Positions 52,383 through 61,143 of a stretch of DNA of 64,000 nt are shown piece after piece. Numbering within the stretch: position 1 is the stretch's first letter; every line of letters starts with the position of its first letter. This DNA comes from Pseudomonas sp. HR96 (GTDB lineage Bacteria > Pseudomonadota > Gammaproteobacteria > Pseudomonadales > Pseudomonadaceae): positions 2,277,001-2,341,000 of the forward strand of contig NZ_CP139141.1 in assembly GCF_034059295.1 (NCBI RefSeq), read 5' to 3'. The position numbers and the translations under genes were made by a program. The notes below the pieces were generated by a model that saw only the letters and a list, made by a program, of their open reading frames with translations, was not told where the DNA came from and made no database searches.

Positions 52383-53804
52383 ATGTCCGTTGCACTCGAA
52401 GAAAGCCGTTATGCCCGCTTTGCCTTGCGCTGCTCCAGTTGGGCCGAGCGCTGGTTCCCTGATTCCTGGGTGTTCGCCGCGCTGGCCGTGGTCATCGTTG
52501 CGGTCGCCGCACTCGCCACCGGGGCTTCGGCGCCGGTAACCGCCACCGCGTTTGGCGACGGCTTCTGGAGCCTGATCCCCTTCACCATGCAGATGGCTTT
52601 TGTGGTCATCGGCGGTTATGTGGTGGCCAGCTCGCCGCCGGCCGTCAAACTCATCGACTGCCTGGCGCGGCTGCCGAAGAATGGCCGCTCGGCGGTGGCC
52701 TGGGTGGCGTTGATCTCGATGCTCGCCTCCTTGCTCAACTGGGGGCTGTCGTTGGTGTTCGGTGGCCTGCTGGTGCGGGCTCTGGCGCGCCGGGTAGAGC
52801 TCAAGATGGACTACCGGGCGGCTGGTGCTGCCGCCTACCTGGGGCTGGGCGCGGTCTGGGCGCTGGGGCTGTCGTCCTCGGCCGCGCAGTTGCAGGCCAA
52901 CCCCGCCAGCCTGCCACCGTCGATCCTGGCGATCACCGGCGTGATTCCCTTCACCCAGACCATCTTTCTCTGGCAGTCGGGCGTGTTGCTGGCCATCCTG
53001 GTGATCGCTTCACTGCTGATTGCCTACGCCACCGCCCCCGGGCCCAATTCGGCGCGCGACGCCCAGGCCTGCGGCATCGACCCGGCCTTCAACCTGCCGG
53101 CGTTGCCGGCGCGCAGCCGCCCTGGCGAATGGCTGGAATACAGCCCGCTGCTGATCCTGCTGCTGGTGGCGCTGGCCGCCGGCTGGCTGTTTCACGAGTT
53201 CTCGAGCAAACCAGCCATCACCGCCATCTCCGGGCTCAATACCTACAATTTTCTGTTCATCATGCTCGGCGCCTTGCTGCATTGGCGCCCGCGCAGCTTT
53301 CTCGATGCCGTGGCCCGTGCGGTGCCGACCACCACGGGGGTGCTCATCCAGTTTCCCCTGTACGGCTCGATTGCGGCGATCCTGACCACGGTCAAAGGCG
53401 GCGACGGCTTGACCCTGGCCCATCACATCTCGACGTTTTTCGTGCAGATCGCCTCCCACGACACCTATGCGCTGCTGATGGGGGTGTACTCGGCAATCCT
53501 CGGCTTTTTCATCCCTTCGGGCGGTGGCAAGTGGATCATCGAGGCGCCCTACGTGATGCAGGTGGCCCATGACCTCAACTACCACCTGGGCTGGGCGGTG
53601 CAGATCTACAACGCCGCCGAGGCGCTGCCGAACCTGATCAACCCGTTCTACATGCTGCCGCTGCTCGGCGTACTCGGCCTCAAGGCGCGCGACCTGATCG
53701 GCTTTTCGTTCGTTCAGCTGCTGGTGCACGTGCCGCTGGTGCTGTTGCTGCTATGGGCCCTGGGTACCACTTTGACCTATGTGCCGGCGGTGCTGCCCGG
53801 CTGA
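52383..53804 (+). CDS. atoE: Short-chain fatty acid transporter, AtoE family
   Basis: A 473-residue membrane protein with about twelve helices. Family segments include WFPDSWVFAALAVVIVAVAALATG, LLNWGLSLVFGGLLVRALAR, FIPSGGGKWIIEAPYVMQVA and NAAEALPNLINPFYMLPLLGVLGLKARD. It would import short-chain acids such as acetoacetate or butyrate for the CoA-transferase encoded just upstream. Confidence 0.9.
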   Translation: MSVALEESRYARFALRCSSWAERWFPDSWVFAALAVVIVAVAALATGASAPVTATAFGDGFWSLIPFTMQMAFVVIGGYVVASSPPAVKLIDCLARLPKNGRSAVAWVALISMLASLLNWGLSLVFGGLLVRALARRVELKMDYRAAGAAAYLGLGAVWALGLSSSAAQLQANPASLPPSILAITGVIPFTQTIFLWQSGVLLAILVIASLLIAYATAPGPNSARDAQACGIDPAFNLPALPARSRPGEWLEYSPLLILLLVALAAGWLFHEFSSKPAITAISGLNTYNFLFIMLGALLHWRPRSFLDAVARAVPTTTGVLIQFPLYGSIAAILTTVKGGDGLTLAHHISTFFVQIASHDTYALLMGVYSAILGFFIPSGGGKWIIEAPYVMQVAHDLNYHLGWAVQIYNAAEALPNLINPFYMLPLLGVLGLKARDLIGFSFVQLLVHVPLVLLLLWALGTTLTYVPAVLPG

Positions 53805-53875
53805 CGCGGCGCACCGCGCACCGAGCAGGCCAAGCTGCTAGGCTTGGCCTGTCGTTCATCCCTGGCCCGTCAAGC

Positions 53876-54688
53876 ATGTCCCACTACTGGCGTCACCCAG
53901 CCGTTGCACACATCGAGATCCGCAATGTCGTCGACGGCCGAGGGTTCAGCCATGAACCTCACGCCCACGCGACCTTTTCGATCGGCGCCATCATTGGCGG
54001 TCGCAGCACCTACCTCAACGGTCACCATACTCGCGAAATCGGCGCCGGCAGCCTGGTGCTGATCAACCCGGGGGTGGTGCATGCCTGCAACCCCTTGACC
54101 GAGGAGCCCTGGGCCTACCGCATGTTCTATGTCGATGCGACCTGGCTGGCGACCCTGCAGCGCCCGTCGGGCACCAGCACCCAGGCCGCCTTCCAGCCAT
54201 TTGCCGAGCAGTACAGTGACGATGCGCAGTTGTTCGCCGGGCTGGAACAGCTCTACCGGCAACTGACCGCCCCGGCCGCCAGCGCCGGCGAGCTGCAGGC
54301 GGCGGCCCGTGAGTATTTCCAGCAGCTGTTGCGACGCCTGACCCCCAGTGCCCAGCCGCCGGTGCAGGACAAGCTGCTGCGGGCCGCCGAATTGATCCGC
54401 CAGAGGTGCCTACAGCCGTTGCCTTTGGAGGAGATCGGCGCGGCGGTGCAGTTGTCGCCGTCTTACCTGATCCGGGCATTCAAGGCGCAATACGGCCTGA
54501 CCCCCCACGGTTATCTGATCGACTGCCGTCTGCAACTGGCCCGCGAAGCCCTGCGGCGCGGCGAGCCGATCGCGGCCGTCGCCGCCCAGGCCGGCTTCGC
54601 CGATCAGGCGCATTTGCAGCGTCAATTCAAGCGCGCCCTGGCCGCGACCCCCGGCCAGTACCGCAGGCCGTCAGTCCAGCAGCATTAG
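53876..54688 (+). CDS. AraC-family regulator with N-terminal cupin (AraC-binding) domain
   Basis: A 270-residue AraC protein. The N-terminal cupin half includes FSHEPHAHATFSIGAIIGG and GAGSLVLINPGVVHACNP. The C-terminal double helix-turn-helix has LEEIGAAVQLSPSYLIRAFKAQYGLTPHGYLIDCRLQLARE and IAAVAAQAGFADQAHLQRQFKRALAATPGQYR. ATG 53876 was chosen as the start because the cupin begins there. Its gene overlaps the convergent lysE 3' end by 18 bases, and it may control that exporter, a common pairing. Confidence 0.87.
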   Translation: MSHYWRHPAVAHIEIRNVVDGRGFSHEPHAHATFSIGAIIGGRSTYLNGHHTREIGAGSLVLINPGVVHACNPLTEEPWAYRMFYVDATWLATLQRPSGTSTQAAFQPFAEQYSDDAQLFAGLEQLYRQLTAPAASAGELQAAAREYFQQLLRRLTPSAQPPVQDKLLRAAELIRQRCLQPLPLEEIGAAVQLSPSYLIRAFKAQYGLTPHGYLIDCRLQLAREALRRGEPIAAVAAQAGFADQAHLQRQFKRALAATPGQYRRPSVQQH

Positions 54689-55261
54689 CCACGCCGCGCA
54701 GCCGGCCAGGAGCGTCGCCATGCAGCGGTTGAACCAGCGCAGGCCGGCTGTGTGGTTCAGGTACGGACGCAGGAAGGCGCCGGCCCAGGCCCAGCTGGCC
54801 AGCGACAGCCAGCAGATCACCAGGTAGAGCAGGGCGAACACCCAGACCCCGGCCACGTCGCCATCGGCGACGAAGGCGCCCATGCCAGCCACGCAGGCCA
54901 GCCACGCCTTGGGGTTGAGCCACTGCATCAGCGCGCCGCCCCAGGCCGAGGGAACAGGGCAGCTCTGCTCGGTGCGCAGGCGGCCATCGTCACTGGCCAG
55001 TTTCCAGGCCACATACAACAGATAGATCACTCCAGCCACGCGGATCAGTCGGGTCAGCAGTGGCCACTGCAACAGCACTTCATGCAGGCCCAGGCCCACC
55101 AGTACCAGCAGCAGGGTGAAGCCAAGCGTCGCGCCGCTGACGTGGGGCAAGGCAGCGCGCATGCCGTGCCTGGCGGCGCAGCCGAGCGAGACGATGTTGA
55201 CCGGGCCCGGGCTGATCGACGAGGCCAGGGCAAAGGCGGCCATGGAGAGAATGACGCTCAT
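54671..55261 (-). CDS. LysE/RhtB-family amino-acid exporter
   Basis: A 196-residue protein with about six helices and the family start SPGPVNIVSLGCAARHGMR. VIYLLYVAWKLASDD and GGALMQWLNPKAWLACVAGMGAF are the conserved helix 3 and NPKAW motifs. It exports an amino acid or derivative; which one is unknown. The AraC gene converges with it. Confidence 0.9.
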   Translation of the reverse strand: MSVILSMAAFALASSISPGPVNIVSLGCAARHGMRAALPHVSGATLGFTLLLVLVGLGLHEVLLQWPLLTRLIRVAGVIYLLYVAWKLASDDGRLRTEQSCPVPSAWGGALMQWLNPKAWLACVAGMGAFVADGDVAGVWVFALLYLVICWLSLASWAWAGAFLRPYLNHTAGLRWFNRCMATLLAGCAAWLMLLD

Positions 55262-55360
55262 GAAAAAACCTCAGTGCTGATAGTCAGGCACTGAGGTTAT
55301 GGGGGGCACGGCTCGGGGTATTGAACGAAATGACCCTGCGGCTCGGGCCGCGCCTGGCTG

Positions 55361-55585
55361 CTAGCCGCCGTCGACGTCGATATCGGCGTCGGTGGGCTTG
55401 CCCTTGGTGCGCTCGTCCTGGCTGGGCGGCGAAATGTCGTCCGGGCTGTAGCGATTGCCTTCGGGCGTATCGGTGGCCTCGCCCGGTTCGCCTTGCGGAT
55501 CGATGGCCGGGTCGTTGCGCTCACCGTCTGCCGGGGCAGGGGTGCGCGGCACGTCGTCGTTCGGAGCGGGCGTCTGGTTGCTCAT
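55361..55585 (-). CDS. Small acidic, proline-rich disordered protein
   Basis: A 74-residue protein with almost no hydrophobic residues (MSNQTPAPNDDVPRTPAPAD, TKGKPTDADIDVDGG at the end). It is acidic and predicted disordered. GGAGG lies 5 bases before ATG 55585. No recognisable domain. Codon use and the clean start suggest a real gene. It is followed by the LysE gene on the same strand. Confidence 0.6.
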   Translation of the reverse strand: MSNQTPAPNDDVPRTPAPADGERNDPAIDPQGEPGEATDTPEGNRYSPDDISPPSQDERTKGKPTDADIDVDGG

Positions 55586-55661
55586 GTGGCCTCCACTGAT
55601 TCAGACCGGGATTCAGACCGGGGAGAGTCTATACGGGGAAAAAGACAGGCTGCCGCGCGGC

Positions 55662-55991
55662 TTATTTGGAGCCTTCGGAGCCGGTGCCATCTTCGTCGTC
55701 ATCGTCGTCACGCACGCCATTATTGGGCAATGTACCCGTCGGCGAGGCCATGACATCGCCCTTGGGCGCAGCGCCGGGCGCGTTGCCCACCGAACCGTCG
55801 GTGTTGCCGTTGCGCTTCATGTTGTTGGTGCCTTCAGGCACGCCCACCGAGCCAGGCACGGCGCCGCTGTCGCCATTGGTGTCTTTGGTGGCAGGGTTGG
55901 TCGGGCCGGTGCTGTTGTCAGCGAGGGCGGGCAGCGCGGCAGCGCCAAGCAGGGCGGCGAGGGCCAAAGCGGTGATTCGAGTCGTCTTCAT
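55662..55991 (-). CDS. Exported low-complexity protein with C-terminal poly-acidic tail
   Basis: A 109-residue protein. A signal peptide (MKTTRITALALAALLGAAAL, ending PALA) precedes a Gly/Asn/Thr/Pro-rich chain without a fold signature. The tail has six to seven consecutive acidic residues (RDDDDDEDGTG). ATG 55991 was chosen with GGAG 9 bases upstream; ATG 56006 would add five residues. Probably periplasmic and cation-binding, but this is a guess. Confidence 0.65.
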   Translation of the reverse strand: MKTTRITALALAALLGAAALPALADNSTGPTNPATKDTNGDSGAVPGSVGVPEGTNNMKRNGNTDGSVGNAPGAAPKGDVMASPTGTLPNNGVRDDDDDEDGTGSEGSK

Positions 55992-56094
55992 GTCGAGATG
56001 CTCCATTGTTGTTGGCTACCTCATTTGGGTTGCGCGACAGCCTCGGGGTGCCATGAATCCGACCAGCGGTAGGGTGGCGGCTTCGTGAAATCTA

Positions 56095-56123
56095 TTGACA
56101 CATATTTTTCAGCGCGATAGGTT
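56095..56123 (+). promoter_or_regulatory. ilvA: Probable sigma-70 promoter of the ilvA attenuator transcript
   Basis: A perfect -35 box TTGACA (56095-56100), 17-base spacer and weak -10 TAGGTT (56118-56123). The expected start of transcription is near 56130, at or beside the leader-peptide ATG. Confidence 0.55.
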
Positions 56124-56129
56124 GCGTCC

Positions 56130-56195
56130 ATGACATCCCATTCGCCGATGAACGCCAGCATTATTATTACCGCCATTCCTTATCTGGCGGGCTAG
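56130..56195 (+). CDS. Attenuator leader peptide of ilvA (Ile/Thr-rich)
   Basis: A 21-codon open frame, ATG 56130 to TAG 56193-56195. It contains three consecutive Ile codons then Thr (ATT ATT ATT ACC, 56160-56171) and a fourth Ile codon shortly after, where a ribosome would stall when charged tRNA-Ile is scarce. There is no ribosome site; the predicted transcript start coincides with the ATG, so it may be leaderless. The in-frame ATG at 56148 is an alternative start. Confidence 0.7.
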   Translation: MTSHSPMNASIIITAIPYLAG

Positions 56196-56236
56196 CTGAC
56201 ATCTGCACCCAACCCGCCCAAGAGGCGGGTTTTTCT
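56183..56236 (+). terminator. ilvA: ilvA transcription attenuator (terminator and antiterminator)
   Basis: ACCCGCC (56212-56218) pairs with GGCGGGT (56224-56230) around loop CAAGA and is followed by TTTTCTT: an intrinsic terminator 40 bases before ilvA. GGCGGG at 56186-56191, inside the end of the leader frame, can pair instead with CCCGCC 56213-56218. That antiterminator would form when a ribosome stalls at the Ile codons and be blocked when it reaches the stop at 56193. Confidence 0.85.
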
Positions 56237-56275
56237 TCTCTGTCTCCTGGGCTCCACGCTCCGGAGACATGCCTG

Positions 56276-57820
56276 ATGCCCACCCTCGACGCCGCCCCGA
56301 CCACCGACCTGCTCGCCGGCTATGTGCGCAAGACCCTTGCCGCCCCGGTTTACGACGTGGCCATCGAGACGCCGCTGCAGCCAGCACCGGCGCTGTCCGC
56401 GCGGCTGGGCAATCAGGTGCTGCTCAAGCGCGAGGACCTGCAGCCCATCTACTCCTTCAAGATCCGCGGCGCCTATAACCGACTGGCCCAGCTCACGGCG
56501 GCCGAGCGGGCTCAGGGGGTGGTCACTGCCTCGGCCGGCAACCATGCCCAGGGCGTGGCACTGGCGGCGGCCAAGCTGGGCGTGGCGGCGATCATCGTCA
56601 TGCCCACCACCACCCCGGCGCTGAAGATCGACGGCGTGCGTTCGCGCGGCGGTATCGTGGTGCTGCACGGCGACAGTTTCCCCCAGGCCCTGGCTCACGC
56701 CCTGCAGTTGGCCGCCGAGGGCTACACCTTCGTCGCGCCGTTCGACGACCCCCACGTGATCGCCGGGCAAGGCACCGTGGCCATGGAGATCCTGCGCCAG
56801 CAGCCAGGCGCACTGGACGCCATCTTCGTTCCGGTGGGCGGGGGCGGGTTGATCTCCGGCATCGCCGCCTACGTCAAATACCTGCGGCCCGAGGTGCGCG
56901 TGATCGGCGTCGAGCCGCACGACTCCAACTGCCTGCAGGCGGCGCTGCTGGCCGGCCGGCGCGTGGTACTGCCGCAGGTCGGCACCTTTGCCGACGGGGT
57001 GGCGGTGGCGCAGATCGGCGAGCATTGTTTCGAAGTCTGCCGCCAGTACGTCGATGGGGTGATCACCGTCAGCAGCGACGAGCTGTGCGCGGCGATCAAG
57101 GACATCTATGACGACACCCGCTCCATCACCGAGCCATCCGGGGCCCTGGCGGTGGCCGGCATCAAGAAGTACGTGGCGCAGACCGGCGCTCGTGGCGAGA
57201 CCCTGGTGGCCATCGACTCGGGCGCCAACATCAATTTCGACCGCCTGCGCCATGTCGCCGAACGTGCCGAGCTGGGCGAGCAGCGCGAGGCGATCATCGC
57301 CGTCACCGTGGCCGAAGAACCGGGCAGTTTCCAGCGCTTCTGCCAGGCCCTGGGGCGGCGCCAGATCACCGAATTCAACTATCGCTATCACGCACAACAT
57401 GCCGCCAACCTGTTCGTTGGCGTGCAGACCCACCCGCAGAACGATCCGCGCCAGGCGTTGCTGGAGGGCCTGGAGAGCGCCGGTTTCGCCGTGGTCGATC
57501 TCACCGACAACGAGCTGGCCAAGCTGCACATTCGCCACACCGTGGGTGGGCACGCGGCGGGCATGGCCGGCGAGGTAGTCGTGCGCTTCGAGTTTGCGGA
57601 ACGGCCAGGGGCGCTGCTGGGCTTTCTTGAGGCCTTGGGACAGTGCTGGAATATCAGCATGTTCCATTACCGCAACCACGGGGCGGACATGGCTCGGGTG
57701 CTGGCGGGGTTCGAAGTCGCGGAGGGGCAGCAGGGCGAGTTGCTGGCGGTGCTGGAGGGGCTGGGGTATCGCTACTGGGACGAGACGCAGAATCCGGCGT
57801 ATCGCTTGTTCATGGGGTAA
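56276..57820 (+). CDS. ilvA: Threonine ammonia-lyase, biosynthetic
   Basis: A 514-residue PLP enzyme. The Schiff-base lysine is Lys62 in YSFKIRGAYNR. SAGNHAQGVALAAAKLG and PVGGGGLISGIA bind the cofactor. Two ACT-like regulatory units follow from about residue 335 (REAIIAVTVAEEPGSFQRFCQALG; VVRFEFAERPGALLGFLEALG), marking the isoleucine-inhibited biosynthetic form. It converts threonine to 2-ketobutyrate. Transcription is probably controlled by the attenuator at 56130-56236. Confidence 0.95.
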   Translation: MPTLDAAPTTDLLAGYVRKTLAAPVYDVAIETPLQPAPALSARLGNQVLLKREDLQPIYSFKIRGAYNRLAQLTAAERAQGVVTASAGNHAQGVALAAAKLGVAAIIVMPTTTPALKIDGVRSRGGIVVLHGDSFPQALAHALQLAAEGYTFVAPFDDPHVIAGQGTVAMEILRQQPGALDAIFVPVGGGGLISGIAAYVKYLRPEVRVIGVEPHDSNCLQAALLAGRRVVLPQVGTFADGVAVAQIGEHCFEVCRQYVDGVITVSSDELCAAIKDIYDDTRSITEPSGALAVAGIKKYVAQTGARGETLVAIDSGANINFDRLRHVAERAELGEQREAIIAVTVAEEPGSFQRFCQALGRRQITEFNYRYHAQHAANLFVGVQTHPQNDPRQALLEGLESAGFAVVDLTDNELAKLHIRHTVGGHAAGMAGEVVVRFEFAERPGALLGFLEALGQCWNISMFHYRNHGADMARVLAGFEVAEGQQGELLAVLEGLGYRYWDETQNPAYRLFMG

Positions 57821-57833
57821 GCAGCAGGGCGAA

Positions 57834-57862
57834 TGCGGGAGAGGGCAAGGCCGCCTCCCGCA
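57834..57862. terminator. REP-like hairpin between convergent ilvA and gluconate permease genes
   Basis: TGCGGGAG and CTCCCGCA form an 8-bp stem with further internal pairing. It lies in the 54-base convergent gap and resembles the GTGGGAGG-type REP, so it may act as a two-way terminator. Confidence 0.5.
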
Positions 57863-57874
57863 ACACCCGGGTGA

Positions 57875-59227
57875 TCAGACCACCAGCGACAGCAACATGA
57901 TCAGGATGATGCCCACCACCGACAGGATGGTCTCCATCATGGTCCAGGTCTTCAGCGTCTCGGCCACGGTCATGTTGAAGTACTGCTTGACCAGCCAGAA
58001 GCCCGCATCGTTGACGTGGGACAGGATGACCGAACCGGCGCCGGTGGCCAGCACCAGCAGTTCGCGGTTGACCCCGGGGATCATGTCCACCACCGGCGCG
58101 ACGATGCCGGCGCCGGTGATGGTGGCCACGGTGGCGGACCCGGTGGCCACGCGGATCACCGCCGCCACCAGCCAGGCCAGCAGAATCGGGTTGATCTGCG
58201 CGTGCACGGCCATGGTGCCGATCACGTTACCGACGCCGGTGTCCACCAGCATCTGCTTGAAGCCGCCGCCGGCGCCCACGATCAGGATGATCGCCGCGGT
58301 CGGTGCCAGGCTCGAGTCGAGCAGTTTCATGATCTGCTGACGGTTGAAGCCACGCGCGGCACCAAAGGTGTAGAAGGCCAGCAACAGCGCCGCGAGCAGG
58401 GCGGTGATCGGGTGACCGATCAGGTCCATCCACTGGCGGAAGATATGGTCGGCGGGCAGCACCACGTCGGCGCCGGTCTTGAGCAGCATGAGGAACACCG
58501 GCAGCAGCACGGTGATCAGGGTCACGGCGAAGCTGGGCAGGTTCTCGTGGCTGGTTTCCTTGGCAATCTGGTCCATCAACTCGGTGGACGGGTTGCCCGG
58601 AATGCGCTTGGAGATCCAGTTGCCGAAGATTGGCCCGGCGACGATGGCGGTGGGCAGGGCAATGATCAGGCCGTAGAAGATGGTCTTGCCGATGTCGGCC
58701 TTGAACACGCCGATCGCCAGCAGCGGGCCTGGGTGCGGCGGCACCAGGCCGTGCACCACGGAGAGGCCGGCCAGCAGCGGGATGCCGACCTTGACCAGCG
58801 ACACCCCGGAGCGGCGAGCGACGATGAACACCAGCGGGATCAACAGCACGAAACCGATCTCGAAGAACAACGGAATGCCGACCAGGAAGGCCGAGAACAT
58901 CATCGCCCAGTGCACGTTCTTGACGCCGAACTTGCGGATCAGCGTCTGCGCGATCTGGTCGGCGCCGCCGGAGTCGGCCATCAGCTTGCCGAGCATGGTG
59001 CCCAGCGCCAGCACGATGCCGACGAAGCCCAGCACGCCGCCGAAGCCGTCCTGGAAGGATTTCATCACCTTGGCCACCGGCATGCCCGAGGTCAGGCCGA
59101 GAAAGCCCGCGGCCAGGGTCAGGGCGACGAAGGGGTGCACCTTGAGTTTGGTGATGAGCAGGATCAGACCAATGATGGTGACCAGCGCATCGAGCAATAG
59201 ATAGTTGTCTGTGGATAGGCCCAGCAT
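57875..59227 (-). CDS. gntT: Gluconate:H+ symporter, GntP family
   Basis: A 450-residue membrane protein with about twelve helices. Family segments include FVALTLAAGFLGLTSGMPVAKVMKSFQDG, GVLGFVGIVLALGTMLGKLMADSGGADQIA, GLSVVHGLVPPHPGPLLAIGVF and SVILSHVNDAGFWLVKQYFNM. Downstream of and probably cotranscribed with the gluconokinase gene (89-base gap), and controlled by GntR encoded divergently. Confidence 0.92.
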   Translation of the reverse strand: MLGLSTDNYLLLDALVTIIGLILLITKLKVHPFVALTLAAGFLGLTSGMPVAKVMKSFQDGFGGVLGFVGIVLALGTMLGKLMADSGGADQIAQTLIRKFGVKNVHWAMMFSAFLVGIPLFFEIGFVLLIPLVFIVARRSGVSLVKVGIPLLAGLSVVHGLVPPHPGPLLAIGVFKADIGKTIFYGLIIALPTAIVAGPIFGNWISKRIPGNPSTELMDQIAKETSHENLPSFAVTLITVLLPVFLMLLKTGADVVLPADHIFRQWMDLIGHPITALLAALLLAFYTFGAARGFNRQQIMKLLDSSLAPTAAIILIVGAGGGFKQMLVDTGVGNVIGTMAVHAQINPILLAWLVAAVIRVATGSATVATITGAGIVAPVVDMIPGVNRELLVLATGAGSVILSHVNDAGFWLVKQYFNMTVAETLKTWTMMETILSVVGIILIMLLSLVV

Positions 59228-59316
59228 GTGCGTATGCCTCGTGTTGTTGTTTTAAGTGTTGTTTTGAGTGATTGACGCAGGTAGCGCTGTCTTGGTTGGC
59301 CCAGGCAATGCCTTGC

Positions 59317-59847
59317 TCATGCCAGGGTCTTGGCGCCGTGCCCTACCAGCCAGCCGTCGACCTGCACCGCCAGGGCGTCGATCGGGCGAGTGGCGTCCAC
59401 GGTCAGGGTACGGTCTTCGCCGGTGGGCGATTCCAGCGTGGCGAACTGGCTGTCGATCAGGCTGGCCGGCATGAAGTGGCCCGGGCGGTGCGAAACCCGG
59501 TCCGCCGCTTCGGCGCGGGACAGTTCGAGGAAGACGAAACCCAGATCCGGCACGGCGGCGCGCAGCTTGTCGCGATAGGCACGCTTGAGCGCCGAGCAGG
59601 TCAGCACCGCGCGCTCGCCACCCTTGACGCAGGCATTGAGCTCTTCGCCCAGGCGGGTCAGCCAGCCGGCGCGGTCGTTGTCGTCGAGGGGAATGCCGGC
59701 GCTCATCTTTTCGATGTTGGCCTTGGGGTGAAACGAATCGCCTTCTATCAGGCGGCCGCCGCTGTGCTGGACGATGGCAGCGCCGACGCTGCTTTTGCCG
59801 CAGCCGGACACGCCCATCACGACGAGGGCAGAAAGAGGGGAAACCAT
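59317..59847 (-). CDS. gntK: Gluconokinase
   Basis: A 176-residue P-loop kinase. Walker A is MGVSGCGKSSVG, then the gluconate-binding GDSFHPKANIEKMSAGIPLDDNDR and VLTCSALKRAYRDKLR. FVFLELSRAEAADRVSHRPGHFMPASLIDSQFATLE completes the fold. It phosphorylates gluconate to 6-phosphogluconate, entering the Entner-Doudoroff route. Confidence 0.94.
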   Translation of the reverse strand: MVSPLSALVVMGVSGCGKSSVGAAIVQHSGGRLIEGDSFHPKANIEKMSAGIPLDDNDRAGWLTRLGEELNACVKGGERAVLTCSALKRAYRDKLRAAVPDLGFVFLELSRAEAADRVSHRPGHFMPASLIDSQFATLESPTGEDRTLTVDATRPIDALAVQVDGWLVGHGAKTLA

Positions 59848-60006
59848 CGCTATCTCCTGCAGGCTGACAACACGTAAAGCCGCCCTTGTGGCGACTTCGA
59901 CCGGTGCGACCTGCTCTTATTGATCTTGTCCGCACGATTTGGTGCGGTGTCTTCGCCGGTGTTGCAACAAGTCAGCGAAAATTCCCCGTTGCCCTGTTTC
60001 CGAGAC

Positions 60007-60021
60007 AGCGCTACCTTAATG
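60007..60021 (-). promoter_or_regulatory. Possible GntR operator
   Basis: On the minus strand the sequence AAGGTAGCGCT (60017-60007) fits the AAG-N-TAGCGCT core I recall as the Pseudomonas GntR operator. The preceding bases read CA where I recall AC. It lies 38-52 bases upstream of the gntR ATG, in the divergent gap with gntK. Confidence 0.45.
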
Positions 60022-60058
60022 CCCGATTTCCCCCCATGCAAGCAGAACAACAAGAACC

Positions 60059-61069
60059 ATGACTCGAATCGGCTCACGTACTACCGGGCGCCCGACCCTT
60101 GCGGAGGTCGCGCGCCTGTCAGGTGTTTCTCCCATTACCGCCTCGCGCGCGCTGCGGGGCGTCAGCACCGTGGCCCCGGAGCTGGTGCGCAAGGTCGAAG
60201 AGGCAGCGGCGGCCCTTGGCTACGTGGCCAATCCGGCAGCCCGGGCGCTGGCCTCGGCGCAGAGCCAGTCGGTGGTGGTGCTGATTCCTTCGCTCTCCAA
60301 CCAGCTGTTCATCGACACCCTGGAGGCCATCCACGGGGTGATGCGCCCGCGCGGGCTCGAAGTGCTGATCGGCAATTTTCACTACGACGTCGCCGAAGAA
60401 GAGAACTTGATTCGCAATTATCTTGCGTACCAGCCGCGCGGCATCCTGCTGACCGGCTTTGATCGCACCGAGCAGTCGCGGCGCATGCTGGCAGCGAGCA
60501 AAGTGCCCTGCGTGCACATGATGGAGCTGGCGGACGACGGCCCCTGCGTCGGCTTCTCCCAGGAGCAGGCCGGTGTGGTGGCGGCGCACAACCTGCTGCA
60601 GCGCGGGCGTCGGCGCCTGGCCTACGTTGCCGCGCAGCTGGACCCGCGAGTCATGCAACGGGCCGAGGGCTTTCGCCGGGCGCTGCGCGAGGCCGGCCTG
60701 CATGACGCCAGCTTGGAAGTGATGGTGCCGCAGCCTTCGTCCATCGCCCTGGGCGGCGAGATGTTTCGTCAACTGATGCGCGAACACCCCGACGTCGACG
60801 GGATTTTCTTCTGCAACGACGACCTCGGCCACGGCGCCATCTACGAGGCGCAACGGCTGGGCATCCGCGTGCCCGAGCAGGTTGCCATGATCGGCTTCAA
60901 CGACCTGCCGGCTTCGGCGCAGTTGGTGCCACGGCTGACCTCGATTCGCACCCCGCGCGCAGCCATCGGCAAGGCCGCGGCGCTGATGCTGCTCGAACGC
61001 CTGGACGGCAAGACCGGCGGCGTGCAGGCACGCGACCTGGGCTTCGAACTGGTGGTGCGCGAAAGCTAG
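60059..61069 (+). CDS. gntR: LacI-family regulator of gluconate genes (GntR)
   Basis: A 336-residue LacI protein. Helix-turn-helix PTLAEVARLSGVSPITASRALRGVSTV and hinge GYVANPAARALASAQSQ precede a periplasmic-binding-like effector domain (VVVLIPSLSNQLFIDTLEAIHGVM; VDGIFFCNDDLGHGAIYEAQRLG). Divergent from gntK across 211 bases, it should repress gntK/gntT until gluconate or 6-phosphogluconate is bound. Confidence 0.9.
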   Translation: MTRIGSRTTGRPTLAEVARLSGVSPITASRALRGVSTVAPELVRKVEEAAAALGYVANPAARALASAQSQSVVVLIPSLSNQLFIDTLEAIHGVMRPRGLEVLIGNFHYDVAEEENLIRNYLAYQPRGILLTGFDRTEQSRRMLAASKVPCVHMMELADDGPCVGFSQEQAGVVAAHNLLQRGRRRLAYVAAQLDPRVMQRAEGFRRALREAGLHDASLEVMVPQPSSIALGGEMFRQLMREHPDVDGIFFCNDDLGHGAIYEAQRLGIRVPEQVAMIGFNDLPASAQLVPRLTSIRTPRAAIGKAAALMLLERLDGKTGGVQARDLGFELVVRES

Positions 61070-61143
61070 GGCGCTATCCGACCACCCGCCCTTCATTTTG
61101 CGCGCAGGCCAGCTAACCTTGCTGCCAGCGACGTTCGGCATTT

